Assembly (NCBI GenBank): GCA_030526115.1
Contig: JAUNDK010000026.1
Span: 1-32,839 of the forward strand
Source: Clostridia bacterium
GTDB lineage: Bacteria > Bacillota > Clostridia > Oscillospirales > Acutalibacteraceae
Length of the DNA stretch: 32,839 nucleotides
Direction: 5' to 3'
Both the position numbers and the translations under genes were made by a program. This document shows, in pieces, positions 16,005-22,411 of the stretch. The notes below the pieces were generated by a model. It saw only the letters and a program-made list of their open reading frames with translations, was not told the DNA's origin and did not search any database. How positions within the stretch are numbered: the first letter of the stretch is position 1; the number at the start of each line of letters is the position of its first letter.

Positions 16005-16331
16005 TCAAGTATTTTTATCCACCTGATGGAAAACCTTCAGATTTCCCTCTTTGGCGTGACGCTTCATGTATTCCTCTTCGAGATCATCCACACTTATGCC
16101 CTCATTTGCCATGAGCACAGCGAGGTGGTAGATTAAATCGGAGAGCTCTCCGACTGTATCCTCTTTTTTACCGTTCTTTGCTGCGATGATTACCTCGGAG
16201 CATTCTTCACCGCATTTCTTGAGAATTTTATCTATGCCCTGCTCGAAAAGATAACATGTGTAGGAACCCTCCTGCTTCTGCTCTCTGCGGGTTACGGCTG
16301 TTTCGTATTCTGAACGAAGTATATCTATCAT
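16005..16331 (-). CDS. hisE: Phosphoribosyl-ATP pyrophosphatase
   Basis: A 108-residue all-helical enzyme that hydrolyses phosphoribosyl-ATP to phosphoribosyl-AMP and pyrophosphate, step 2 of histidine synthesis. The MazG-like metal-binding helices show KKCGEECSEVIIAAKN (E-x2-E) and GELSDLIYHLAVLMANEGIS (E-x2-D), as in standalone HisE proteins. ATG at 16329-16331 with GGGAG seven bases upstream; the gap to the hisA-hisI gene is 15 bp. In many bacteria HisE is fused to the C-terminus of HisI. Here HisI is fused to HisA instead and HisE is left separate. Confidence 0.95.
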   Translation of the reverse strand: MIDILRSEYETAVTRREQKQEGSYTCYLFEQGIDKILKKCGEECSEVIIAAKNGKKEDTVGELSDLIYHLAVLMANEGISVDDLEEEYMKRHAKEGNLKVFHQVDKNT

Positions 16332-16346
16332 GATTATTCTCCCAAA

Positions 16347-17408
16347 TTACTTTATAGTTTTATAGAAACATGAATGTCTGCCTGTGTGGCAGGCGGCACC
16401 TGTCTGCTCAACTTTGATGAGAAGAGTGTCGTCATCGCAGTCGGATGAAATGCTGACAACCTTCTGATAGTGACCGGATGTGGCACCCTTATTCCAGAGT
16501 TCATTACGGGAACGGCTCCAGAACCATGTGTTACCTGTCTCTATGGTTTTTGCCATGGACTCAGAATTCATGTAGGCAAGCATGAGAACATCGCCTGTGG
16601 ATGCCTCCTGAACTACTGCGGGAATGAGATCTGATTTTGCAAAATATCTGCTGATTTCATCGGACACATTCTTTTTGAAAATGGCAGAATTGATTCTCTG
16701 ACCCTCTATTACAGCATCTTCAAGATTTAAAGCCTTGCTGTAAATCGCCTTACCTGCAATTGCTCCGTAAACACCGAGATTGTTGAGGTTCACGATGTCC
16801 TGAAGATCTGATACTCCACCGCTTGCAATGATATTGCAGGAAACTGCATCGTTTAATCTGCCAAGCTGATCGAGATTTGGGCCTGAAAGTGTACCGTCCT
16901 TTGATATATCTGTGAATATGATATACTGCACACCTATGTCTTCCATGTGCTTTGCCATCTCAATATAGTCAACCTGAGACTGGGCAACCCAACCTTCAGC
17001 GGCTACTTTCTCATTGAGGGCATCGATTCCGACAGCGATATGACCACCGTACTTCTTTACAGCCTCTTTTACAAGTTCGGGATTGCTTAAAGCAGCTGAG
17101 CCTAAAATGACACGGTTAATGCCTCTCTCGATGTAATACTCTATGGAAGCCATGTCACGGATTCCGCCACCGACTTCTATATTAAGACCAGTGTTCTGAC
17201 GAACTCTTAAAATGAGATCGTCATTTACAGGCTTTTTAGCCTTTGCACCGTCGAGGTCAACCATGTGCATCCATACGGCACCATCATGCTGAAAACCCTT
17301 TGCGGTTGTTACGGCATCCTCCGCAACCTTGTGGGCTGTGGAATAGTCACCTTTGTAAAGTCTGACACAGTTGCCGTCTTTTATATCTATTGCAGGAAGG
17401 ATAATCAT
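16347..17408 (-). CDS. hisA-hisI: HisA-HisI fusion: ProFAR isomerase / phosphoribosyl-AMP cyclohydrolase
   Basis: A single 353-residue frame with two complete histidine enzymes. Residues 1 to about 240 are HisA, a TIM barrel that isomerises ProFAR to PRFAR: catalytic Asp8 in LPAIDIKDG and Asp129 in VGIDA, phosphate sites in EVGGGIR and ASGGVSD, and [13 protein letters not shown] near 166-178. Residues of about 250-353 are HisI, the zinc cyclohydrolase that makes Pro[33 protein letters not shown], and cysteines 324, 340 and 347, with the 16/7 spacing of the HisI zinc site. The linker is about ten residues. HisI's product is HisA's substrate, so the fusion joins consecutive steps. ATG at 17406-17408 follows AAGGAGGGG. 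The commoner fusion is HisI-HisE. Confidence 0.93.
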   Translation of the reverse strand: MIILPAIDIKDGNCVRLYKGDYSTAHKVAEDAVTTAKGFQHDGAVWMHMVDLDGAKAKKPVNDDLILRVRQNTGLNIEVGGGIRDMASIEYYIERGINRVILGSAALSNPELVKEAVKKYGGHIAVGIDALNEKVAAEGWVAQSQVDYIEMAKHMEDIGVQYIIFTDISKDGTLSGPNLDQLGRLNDAVSCNIIASGGVSDLQDIVNLNNLGVYGAIAGKAIYSKALNLEDAVIEGQRINSAIFKKNVSDEISRYFAKSDLIPAVVQEASTGDVLMLAYMNSESMAKTIETGNTWFWSRSRNELWNKGATSGHYQKVVSISSDCDDDTLLIKVEQTGAACHTGRHSCFYKTIK

Positions 17409-17432
17409 CCTTTCCCCTCCTTTTCATGAAAA

Positions 17433-17453
17433 CGGCAGGTTTTTGACCTGCCG
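17433..17453 (-). other. Intergenic hairpin between hisB and hisA-hisI
   Basis: A perfect 8-bp stem (17433-17440 with 17446-17453, CGGCAGGT/ACCTGCCG) has a 5-nt loop. On the minus strand it is followed by TTTTC and then the hisA ribosome binding site. The T-run is short, so it may be a weak terminator, an mRNA-stability element or a processing site within the operon. Confidence 0.7.
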
Positions 17454-17460
17454 ATAATTT

Positions 17461-18042
17461 TTATAATACGCCTTTTGTGGAGATTACTTCTCCTGTGCCA
17501 TTACTTTTTACCGCCGCTTTGAGGGCATATGCAAAGGCCTTATACATTGCCTCTATCATGTGGTGGGAATTTTTGCCGTACTCGCACTTTATGTGCAGGG
17601 TAATTCCTGCGTTAAAAGCCACCGCACGGAAAAACTCCTCTGTCATGCATGTATCGTAGTCGCCACATCTCTCCTCCGGAAATTCTCCGTCGAAAACAAG
17701 GAACGGTCTTCCGCTGACATCGAGAGCGCAGAAAGCAAGGCTTTCGTCCATTGGTATGAAGGAGTTACCGAAACGCATGATTCCCGCTCTGTCACCAAGG
17801 GCTTCTTTTATTGCCATGCCGAGAACTATGCCGGTATCTTCAATTGTATGATGACAGTCGACATATAAATCTCCGTCAACTTTAAGTTTAAGGCCAAAGC
17901 CACCGTGATGAGCAAAAGCATTGAGCATGTGGTCGAAAAAACCTACGCCTGTGCTTATCTCAACAGCTCCGCCGTCAAGGCAAAGCTCGCAGTTAATCTT
18001 TGTCTCTTTTGTATTTCTTTTGACCTGTGCTGTTCTGTTCAT
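17461..18042 (-). CDS. hisB: Imidazoleglycerol-phosphate dehydratase
   Basis: A 193-residue monofunctional HisB that dehydrates imidazole glycerol phosphate to imidazole acetol phosphate (step 7), as a Mn-dependent 24-mer in the cytosol. Metal-binding histidines are seen in FFDHMLNAFAHHGGF, VDCHHTIEDTG and NSHHMIEAMYKAFA, with the repeat symmetry typical of the family. There is no fused histidinol phosphatase domain, unlike enterobacterial HisB. ATG at 18040-18042 is used; it shares one base with the TGA stop of hisC (TGATG), and GGAG inside hisC serves as ribosome binding site. A GTG one codon earlier is also in frame but less likely. Translation is coupled to hisC. Confidence 0.96.
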   Translation of the reverse strand: MNRTAQVKRNTKETKINCELCLDGGAVEISTGVGFFDHMLNAFAHHGGFGLKLKVDGDLYVDCHHTIEDTGIVLGMAIKEALGDRAGIMRFGNSFIPMDESLAFCALDVSGRPFLVFDGEFPEERCGDYDTCMTEEFFRAVAFNAGITLHIKCEYGKNSHHMIEAMYKAFAYALKAAVKSNGTGEVISTKGVL

Positions 18043-19103
18043 CACTTATTCTCCTCGAGAAACTGCTCTGTAAACTTTATGAGCTGTGCGTTCTCACTTC
18101 TGTTTCCTGCTGTAACTCTGATAAACGGACCATAGAAACGGATGAGTATTCCCTTTTCTTTGAGGAAAACAAAGTAATCCCTTGCCTGTGGCATTTTTAC
18201 TGTGATGAAGTTTGTACAGCTCTTTTTGACTTCCATCTGTCCGGGATATTTTTCGGAAAGCTCGTCAAAAGCGTTCTGTAAATCCTCGGTGGACATTTTT
18301 ATCTGACGGAGAGCCGCTTTATTCTCTGCCTTGTGCTTAAGTAAAGTTGAAGCAAAGACCTGAGTCATAGTGTTTACATTAAACGGAGATTTTACAGCCT
18401 TGATTACCCTGATGAGTCTCTCATTTGCTACGGCGAAACCACAGCGCACAGCCGCAAGACCGAAGGCCTTTGAGAGGGTTTTGAGTATGATGAGATTATC
18501 GTACTCTGTTACCTCTTCGAGTAAAGACTGATCCCAGAAATCCATGTAGGCTTCATCGAGGACTATGAGAGTATCGGGAAGAGATGTGATTATTCTTCTG
18601 ACCTCATCTTTCTCAAGACCAAGTGAAGTAGGGTTGCATGGATTTGAGAAAATAAGCATGCGTACTTCTTCTGCCTTGCAGGTTTCGATTACTCTGTCTA
18701 CATCAACAGTGAAATCGTTATTCTGCGGAATAAATACGCCCTTAGCACCTGCCAGATGAGCATAGAAGGAATACATGGAGAAATCAGAAGAAAATGCGCC
18801 ATATTTCTCCCCTGCCATGAGGAAGGAGTTGCATATGATATTTATAAGCTCATCGGAACCGTTACCTGCCACAACATTCTCGGCATTAAGGCCGTATGCA
18901 GATGCATAGTTTGCACAGAGCACATCCGCAGTCGGATCGGGATAACGATTGAACTGAATTCCCTGAAGATTCTGTATTACCTCTGCCATGACATATTCGG
19001 GGACTCTCAAGAAGCTCTCGTTGGAATCGAGCTTTATAGGGTATTCCTCTTTGTTTGGCTCATAAGGGACAAGATCTCTTATTTTCTCATTTAATGTGTA
19101 CAT
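18042..19103 (-). CDS. hisC: Histidinol-phosphate aminotransferase
   Basis: A 353-residue fold-type I PLP aminotransferase that converts imidazole acetol phosphate and glutamate to histidinol phosphate (step 8). Landmarks are YEPNKEEYPIKLDSNE at the N-terminus, NRYPDP, AGNGSDELI, SNPCNPTS, the VLDEAYMDF aspartate/tyrosine motif that holds the cofactor ring, the PLP lysine in LKTLSKAFGLAAVRCGF, and RFYGPFIRVTAG near the C-terminus. Start ATG with AAAGGA eight bases upstream. It is 12 bp after hisD and overlaps hisB. Context makes HisC specific for histidine rather than aromatic amino acids, though such enzymes may act on both. Confidence 0.96.
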   Translation of the reverse strand: MYTLNEKIRDLVPYEPNKEEYPIKLDSNESFLRVPEYVMAEVIQNLQGIQFNRYPDPTADVLCANYASAYGLNAENVVAGNGSDELINIICNSFLMAGEKYGAFSSDFSMYSFYAHLAGAKGVFIPQNNDFTVDVDRVIETCKAEEVRMLIFSNPCNPTSLGLEKDEVRRIITSLPDTLIVLDEAYMDFWDQSLLEEVTEYDNLIILKTLSKAFGLAAVRCGFAVANERLIRVIKAVKSPFNVNTMTQVFASTLLKHKAENKAALRQIKMSTEDLQNAFDELSEKYPGQMEVKKSCTNFITVKMPQARDYFVFLKEKGILIRFYGPFIRVTAGNRSENAQLIKFTEQFLEENK

Positions 19104-19115
19104 AAGTTATTTCCT

Positions 19116-20414
19116 TTATTTGTTATAATCCTCCACACGAACTTCTATAGAATTTGCGTGGGCTGTGAGCTGCTCTGTCTTTGCAAGCTTGATGATATCG
19201 GCGCTTGCCTTGTTCAGCTCATCCTTTGTGTAATATATGAAGCTTGACTTCTTGATAAAGTTATCTACGGAAAGCGGTGAGAAAAATCTTGCTGTTCCGC
19301 TGGTTGGAAGAACATGGTTAGGACCTGCGTAATAATCACCGAGCGGTTCCGGTGAATAGTGACCGAGGAATACAGAACCTGCGTTATCGAGGCGACCAAT
19401 ATATTCCATTGGATTTTCACAGCAAACCTCGAGATGCTCAGGAGCAAGCTCGTTGGCAAAGTCCACAGCAACATTCATGTTGTCGCATACGATGATGGCA
19501 CCGAAAGTATCGATGGACTCACGGATAATCTCTTTTCTTGAGAGATATGCCATCTGGCGCTCGATTTCTTCTGCTGTTGCCTTTGCGAGAGCTTCGTCAG
19601 GTGTGATGAGAATAGCGGATGCCATTCTGTCATGCTCTGCCTGGCTCATAAGGTCTGCAGCAAGATACTTCGGATTTGCGGAGGAATCCGCAATAACGAG
19701 GATCTCACTCGGACCTGCGATCATATCGATATCAACTGTACCGTAGAGCTGTTTTTTTGCCACTGCTACGAAGATATTTCCCGGACCTACTATTTTATCT
19801 ACCTTCGGAACTGTCTCTGTACCGAAAGCAAGAGCTGCAACCGCCTGAGCTCCACCCATAAGGAATACTCTGTCTACACCTGCGATATATGCTGCGGCAA
19901 GAACATCCTTGTTGAGCTTTCCGCCAAGTCCCGGAGGAGTTGCCATTACTATTTCTCCGCACTCTGCAATCTTTGCGGGAATTACATTCATGAGAACAGA
20001 AGAAGGATAGCTTGCTGTGCCACCCGGTACATAAACGCCTACTCTGTGCAGACCACGGACACGCTGGCCCATGATTACACCTGTGGGATATGTATCGATT
20101 CTGGACTGCTGCTTCTGACGTGCGTGGAATTCACGGATATTCTCAGCGGCTCTCTCAAGAGCTGAGATGAAATCAGGGTCACACTGGTCAACATAAGCCT
20201 TGAGGTCTTCTCTGGACATCTCTGTCTTTTCGGGTGCCCAGCCGTCAAACTTAACGGAGAACTCTCTTACTGCCTTATCGCCGTTCTTCTTGACTTCGGC
20301 AATAATCTCGGCTACGGATTCTTCAACTTTTCTGTCGTTATCTTTAATTCTGGACTTGAGCTCTGCGATGAATTCTTCACATGTGGCTCTGTCGCCCTTC
20401 TTTATTCTGATCAT
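19116..20414 (-). CDS. hisD: Histidinol dehydrogenase
   Basis: A 432-residue NAD- and zinc-dependent enzyme that oxidises histidinol to histidine in two steps, the end of the pathway. Seen are GQRVRGLHRVGVYVPGG, PSSVLMNVIPA, VDKIVGPGN, zinc-site residues in SQAEHDRMASAIL, the catalytic Glu-His in LAPEHLEV, and GPNHVLPTSGTARF. Length is normal. Start ATG at 20412-20414, with GGAAGG ten bases upstream. It is separated from hisG by 59 bp, the largest gap in the front half of the operon, and that gap contains a predicted second promoter. Confidence 0.97.
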   Translation of the reverse strand: MIRIKKGDRATCEEFIAELKSRIKDNDRKVEESVAEIIAEVKKNGDKAVREFSVKFDGWAPEKTEMSREDLKAYVDQCDPDFISALERAAENIREFHARQKQQSRIDTYPTGVIMGQRVRGLHRVGVYVPGGTASYPSSVLMNVIPAKIAECGEIVMATPPGLGGKLNKDVLAAAYIAGVDRVFLMGGAQAVAALAFGTETVPKVDKIVGPGNIFVAVAKKQLYGTVDIDMIAGPSEILVIADSSANPKYLAADLMSQAEHDRMASAILITPDEALAKATAEEIERQMAYLSRKEIIRESIDTFGAIIVCDNMNVAVDFANELAPEHLEVCCENPMEYIGRLDNAGSVFLGHYSPEPLGDYYAGPNHVLPTSGTARFFSPLSVDNFIKKSSFIYYTKDELNKASADIIKLAKTEQLTAHANSIEVRVEDYNK

Positions 20415-20443
20415 GATAAGTTTACCTTCCTTATATTAACTTT

Positions 20444-20472
20444 ATATTAACAGATGTGTGGATAATTTGCAA
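20444..20472 (-). promoter_or_regulatory. Predicted internal his promoter upstream of hisD
   Basis: On the minus strand, -35 TTGCAA (20467-20472) and -10 TAATAT (20444-20449) have a 17-bp spacer, and TGT before the -10 makes it an extended type. It begins 2 bp after the hisG stop codon. The predicted start near 20437 lies about 22 bases before hisD. The TTAATATAA block is repeated 11 bp further on (20431-20439), so a second -10-like sequence is present. Confidence 0.6.
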
Positions 20473-20473
20473 A

Positions 20474-21100
20474 TTATAATACCTTTTCGAGTTTTTCAGC
20501 CAGATCTTCAATCTCTTTCTTGCGAAGTTTGAGACTTGCGGAGTTTGCGATAAGTCTTGCTGAAATCTCTGAGATATACTCCTTAACCTCGAGACCGTTC
20601 TCTTTAAGGGTGGTTCCTGTTTCCACTATATCGACTATGCCATCTGAAAGGCCAAGAAGCGGAGCAAGCTCTACGGAGCCTTCGATTTTAATTACACGAA
20701 TATCCATGCCCCTTGACTCGAAGTATTTTCTTGCCACATTCGGATATTTTGATGCTATGGTTTTGGTTCCGAAGCCCTCGTAGAAATCAACACCCTTTTT
20801 ACCTGCCAGTGCAAAATTACATCTGCCGAAGCCAAGGTTTAAAATCTCGAAAAAGTGGCTTCCGTTTTCCATTATTGTGTCTTTGCCGACCACACCTAAA
20901 TCACATACACCGTTTTCAACATAAGTGATAACATCGGCGGCTTTTGAGAGAACCACTTCAATTTCTCCGTTTCCCACAGGGAGAATGAGCTTTCTTCCCT
21001 TTGCCCTTACAGCACTGCAATCAAGACCGATTTTCTCGAGTGCCTCTATTGTATCTTTTTCAAGTCTGCCCTTTGTGAGGGCGATTCTTAATGGTTTCAT
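20474..21100 (-). CDS. hisG: ATP phosphoribosyltransferase, short form
   Basis: A 208-residue HisG-S catalytic subunit that condenses ATP with PRPP, the committed step of histidine synthesis. Seen are IALTKGRLEKDT at the N-terminus, GVCDLGVVGKDTIMENG, ASKYPNVARKYF and the PRPP-binding VDIVETGTTLKENGL. It lacks the C-terminal ACT-like regulatory domain of long HisG (about 290 residues), so it needs HisZ for activity and feedback control. hisZ is directly upstream and overlaps it by 4 bp (ATGA). GAGGGGG precedes the ATG at 21098-21100. Confidence 0.97.
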   Translation of the reverse strand: MKPLRIALTKGRLEKDTIEALEKIGLDCSAVRAKGRKLILPVGNGEIEVVLSKAADVITYVENGVCDLGVVGKDTIMENGSHFFEILNLGFGRCNFALAGKKGVDFYEGFGTKTIASKYPNVARKYFESRGMDIRVIKIEGSVELAPLLGLSDGIVDIVETGTTLKENGLEVKEYISEISARLIANSASLKLRKKEIEDLAEKLEKVL

Positions 21101-22290
21101 ATTCTGATTACCCCCTCACTGTCTTTACCTACATATACCACCTGACGGATACCTTTTTCCTTTGCATAGGCTTCAGCTTCTTCCCTTGTGTCGAATACGG
21201 AACTTTCTGCCTTGTATCCCTGAGATATTAGATCATTTAATTTAATCTGGGCTTCCACCTCATAATCTTCGTCTGCATGAACAAGAATCTCCGGTACTCT
21301 TATGAGTGGCTTTATGTCTGCCATCATGATTGATGTCATGGCATCCACATCAAGGCCGAAACCTACAGCAGGCATTGGTGCGTTAAATTCCTGAAGAAGA
21401 TTATCGTATCTGCCACCCTGAAGAAGGGCATCTCCGTGGCCATAAGCGTAGGCGCTGAATACCACACCTGTGTAGTAATCGTTTCTCTGAACAAGTCCGA
21501 GGTCTACCATAATTCTGTCGCCAAGTCCAAGTTTTCTTAATGAGTTATATAATTTCTCGAGATAATCGAGAACCTCTTTTACATCATCATCAGGCATATA
21601 CTTAGCGGCTTCCTCAAAGGTTTCTTCTCCGCCGAAAAGTCTTGGAAGTCTCTTGAGGGCTGTAACATAGGAGCTTGGCTCAAGCTCATCGAGTATCTCA
21701 CCCAAAGCCGCATAGTTCTTTGATTCAATAACAGAACGGATTTCCTCTTTTATATCCTCTGAAACAGGGAGTTTATCTGCAAGAAGCTTGAATACTGCCG
21801 CATGACCTATCTCTATACGGAAGTTATCAACACAGGAAGAAAGCAGTGTAACCGCCATGGATATTACTTCTATATCTGCCTTAAGTCCCTTTGCTCCAAT
21901 GAGCTCCACACCTGCCTGTGCTGTCTCGTCACTTCTGCCTGACATATCTTTGCGGTTTCTGTATATATTCTGGTTATAGAAAAGACGGATAGGCGGTTTG
22001 GCGTTCTGAAGCTTTGTTGCTGTAAGTCTTGCAATAGGGAGAGTTAAATCCGGACGGAAAACCACCAGTCTTCCCTTATTGTCGCTTGTTTTATACATTT
22101 CGTACTGAGGAATACCTGCGTTTTCAAGATCGAAAACATCGTAATACTCAATACCCGGTGTGATAACCTCGTTATATCCCCTTGCGGTGAATATCTCAGC
22201 CGCCTTCTGCTGTATCTTTCTTTTCTGAATGCACTCCTCAAAGAGTATGTCTTTTGTACCCTCAGGAGTTATCATATTGTACTTCTTCAT
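21097..22290 (-). CDS. hisZ: ATP phosphoribosyltransferase regulatory subunit
   Basis: A 397-residue paralogue of histidyl-tRNA synthetase that lost aminoacylation and forms an octamer with short HisG, conferring activity and histidine feedback inhibition. Class II synthetase-like motifs are seen: TPEGTKDILFEE at the N-terminus, YNEVITPGIEYYDVF, FRPDLTLPIARL (motif 2-like), RLFYNQNIYRN, and a modified motif 3 region GGRYDNLLQEFNAPMPAVGFGLDVD. A short anticodon-binding-like C-terminus is present, shorter than in true HisS. ATG at 22288-22290 has only a weak ribosome binding site (GTGGG about 10 bases upstream, AAAG nearer). It is the first gene of the histidine operon. Confidence 0.94.
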   Translation of the reverse strand: MKKYNMITPEGTKDILFEECIQKRKIQQKAAEIFTARGYNEVITPGIEYYDVFDLENAGIPQYEMYKTSDNKGRLVVFRPDLTLPIARLTATKLQNAKPPIRLFYNQNIYRNRKDMSGRSDETAQAGVELIGAKGLKADIEVISMAVTLLSSCVDNFRIEIGHAAVFKLLADKLPVSEDIKEEIRSVIESKNYAALGEILDELEPSSYVTALKRLPRLFGGEETFEEAAKYMPDDDVKEVLDYLEKLYNSLRKLGLGDRIMVDLGLVQRNDYYTGVVFSAYAYGHGDALLQGGRYDNLLQEFNAPMPAVGFGLDVDAMTSIMMADIKPLIRVPEILVHADEDYEVEAQIKLNDLISQGYKAESSVFDTREEAEAYAKEKGIRQVVYVGKDSEGVIRI

Positions 22291-22330
22291 TCTTTATAAC
22301 CCACTTTGTTATTTTTTAAACACTTTAGTT

Positions 22331-22346
22331 TAGTAGCGTGCTACTA
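22331..22346 (-). promoter_or_regulatory. Palindromic operator at the his transcription start
   Basis: A perfect inverted repeat, TAGTAGC-2 nt-GCTACTA. It touches the -10 box and covers the predicted transcription start of the histidine operon. A repressor bound here would block RNA polymerase. The leader is only about 45 nt, with no T-box. YerC/HisR, a TrpR-like repressor of his genes in Firmicutes, is a possible ligand; I cannot confirm its consensus. Confidence 0.7.
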
Positions 22347-22374
22347 TATTAACACAAACAAAAGCCTATGTCAA
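22346..22374 (-). promoter_or_regulatory. Main promoter of the histidine operon
   Basis: On the minus strand, -35 TTGACA (22369-22374, perfect consensus), a 17-bp spacer, and -10 TAATAT (22346-22351) preceded by TGT. The -35 lies within the 3' stem arm of the polC terminator. It is one of the strongest-looking promoters in the window. Confidence 0.85.
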
Positions 22375-22395
22375 TATAAACATACTGACATAGGC
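22356..22395 (-). terminator. Terminator of polC
   Basis: A perfect 10-bp stem (22364-22373 with 22386-22395, GCCTATGTCA/TGACATAGGC) has a 12-nt loop. On the minus strand it is followed by TTTTGTTTG. It begins 17 bp after the polC stop codon and ends the long pyrH-to-polC gene series; it overlaps the his promoter. Confidence 0.85.
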
Positions 22396-22411
22396 GTATT
22401 TGTGAAATATT

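Noticed and set aside
22291-22345. T-box, histidine leader peptide or riboswitch ahead of the his operon
   Set aside because: The predicted leader is about 45 nt, with no specifier stem, no T-box consensus and no run of histidine codons; a promoter and palindrome explain the region.
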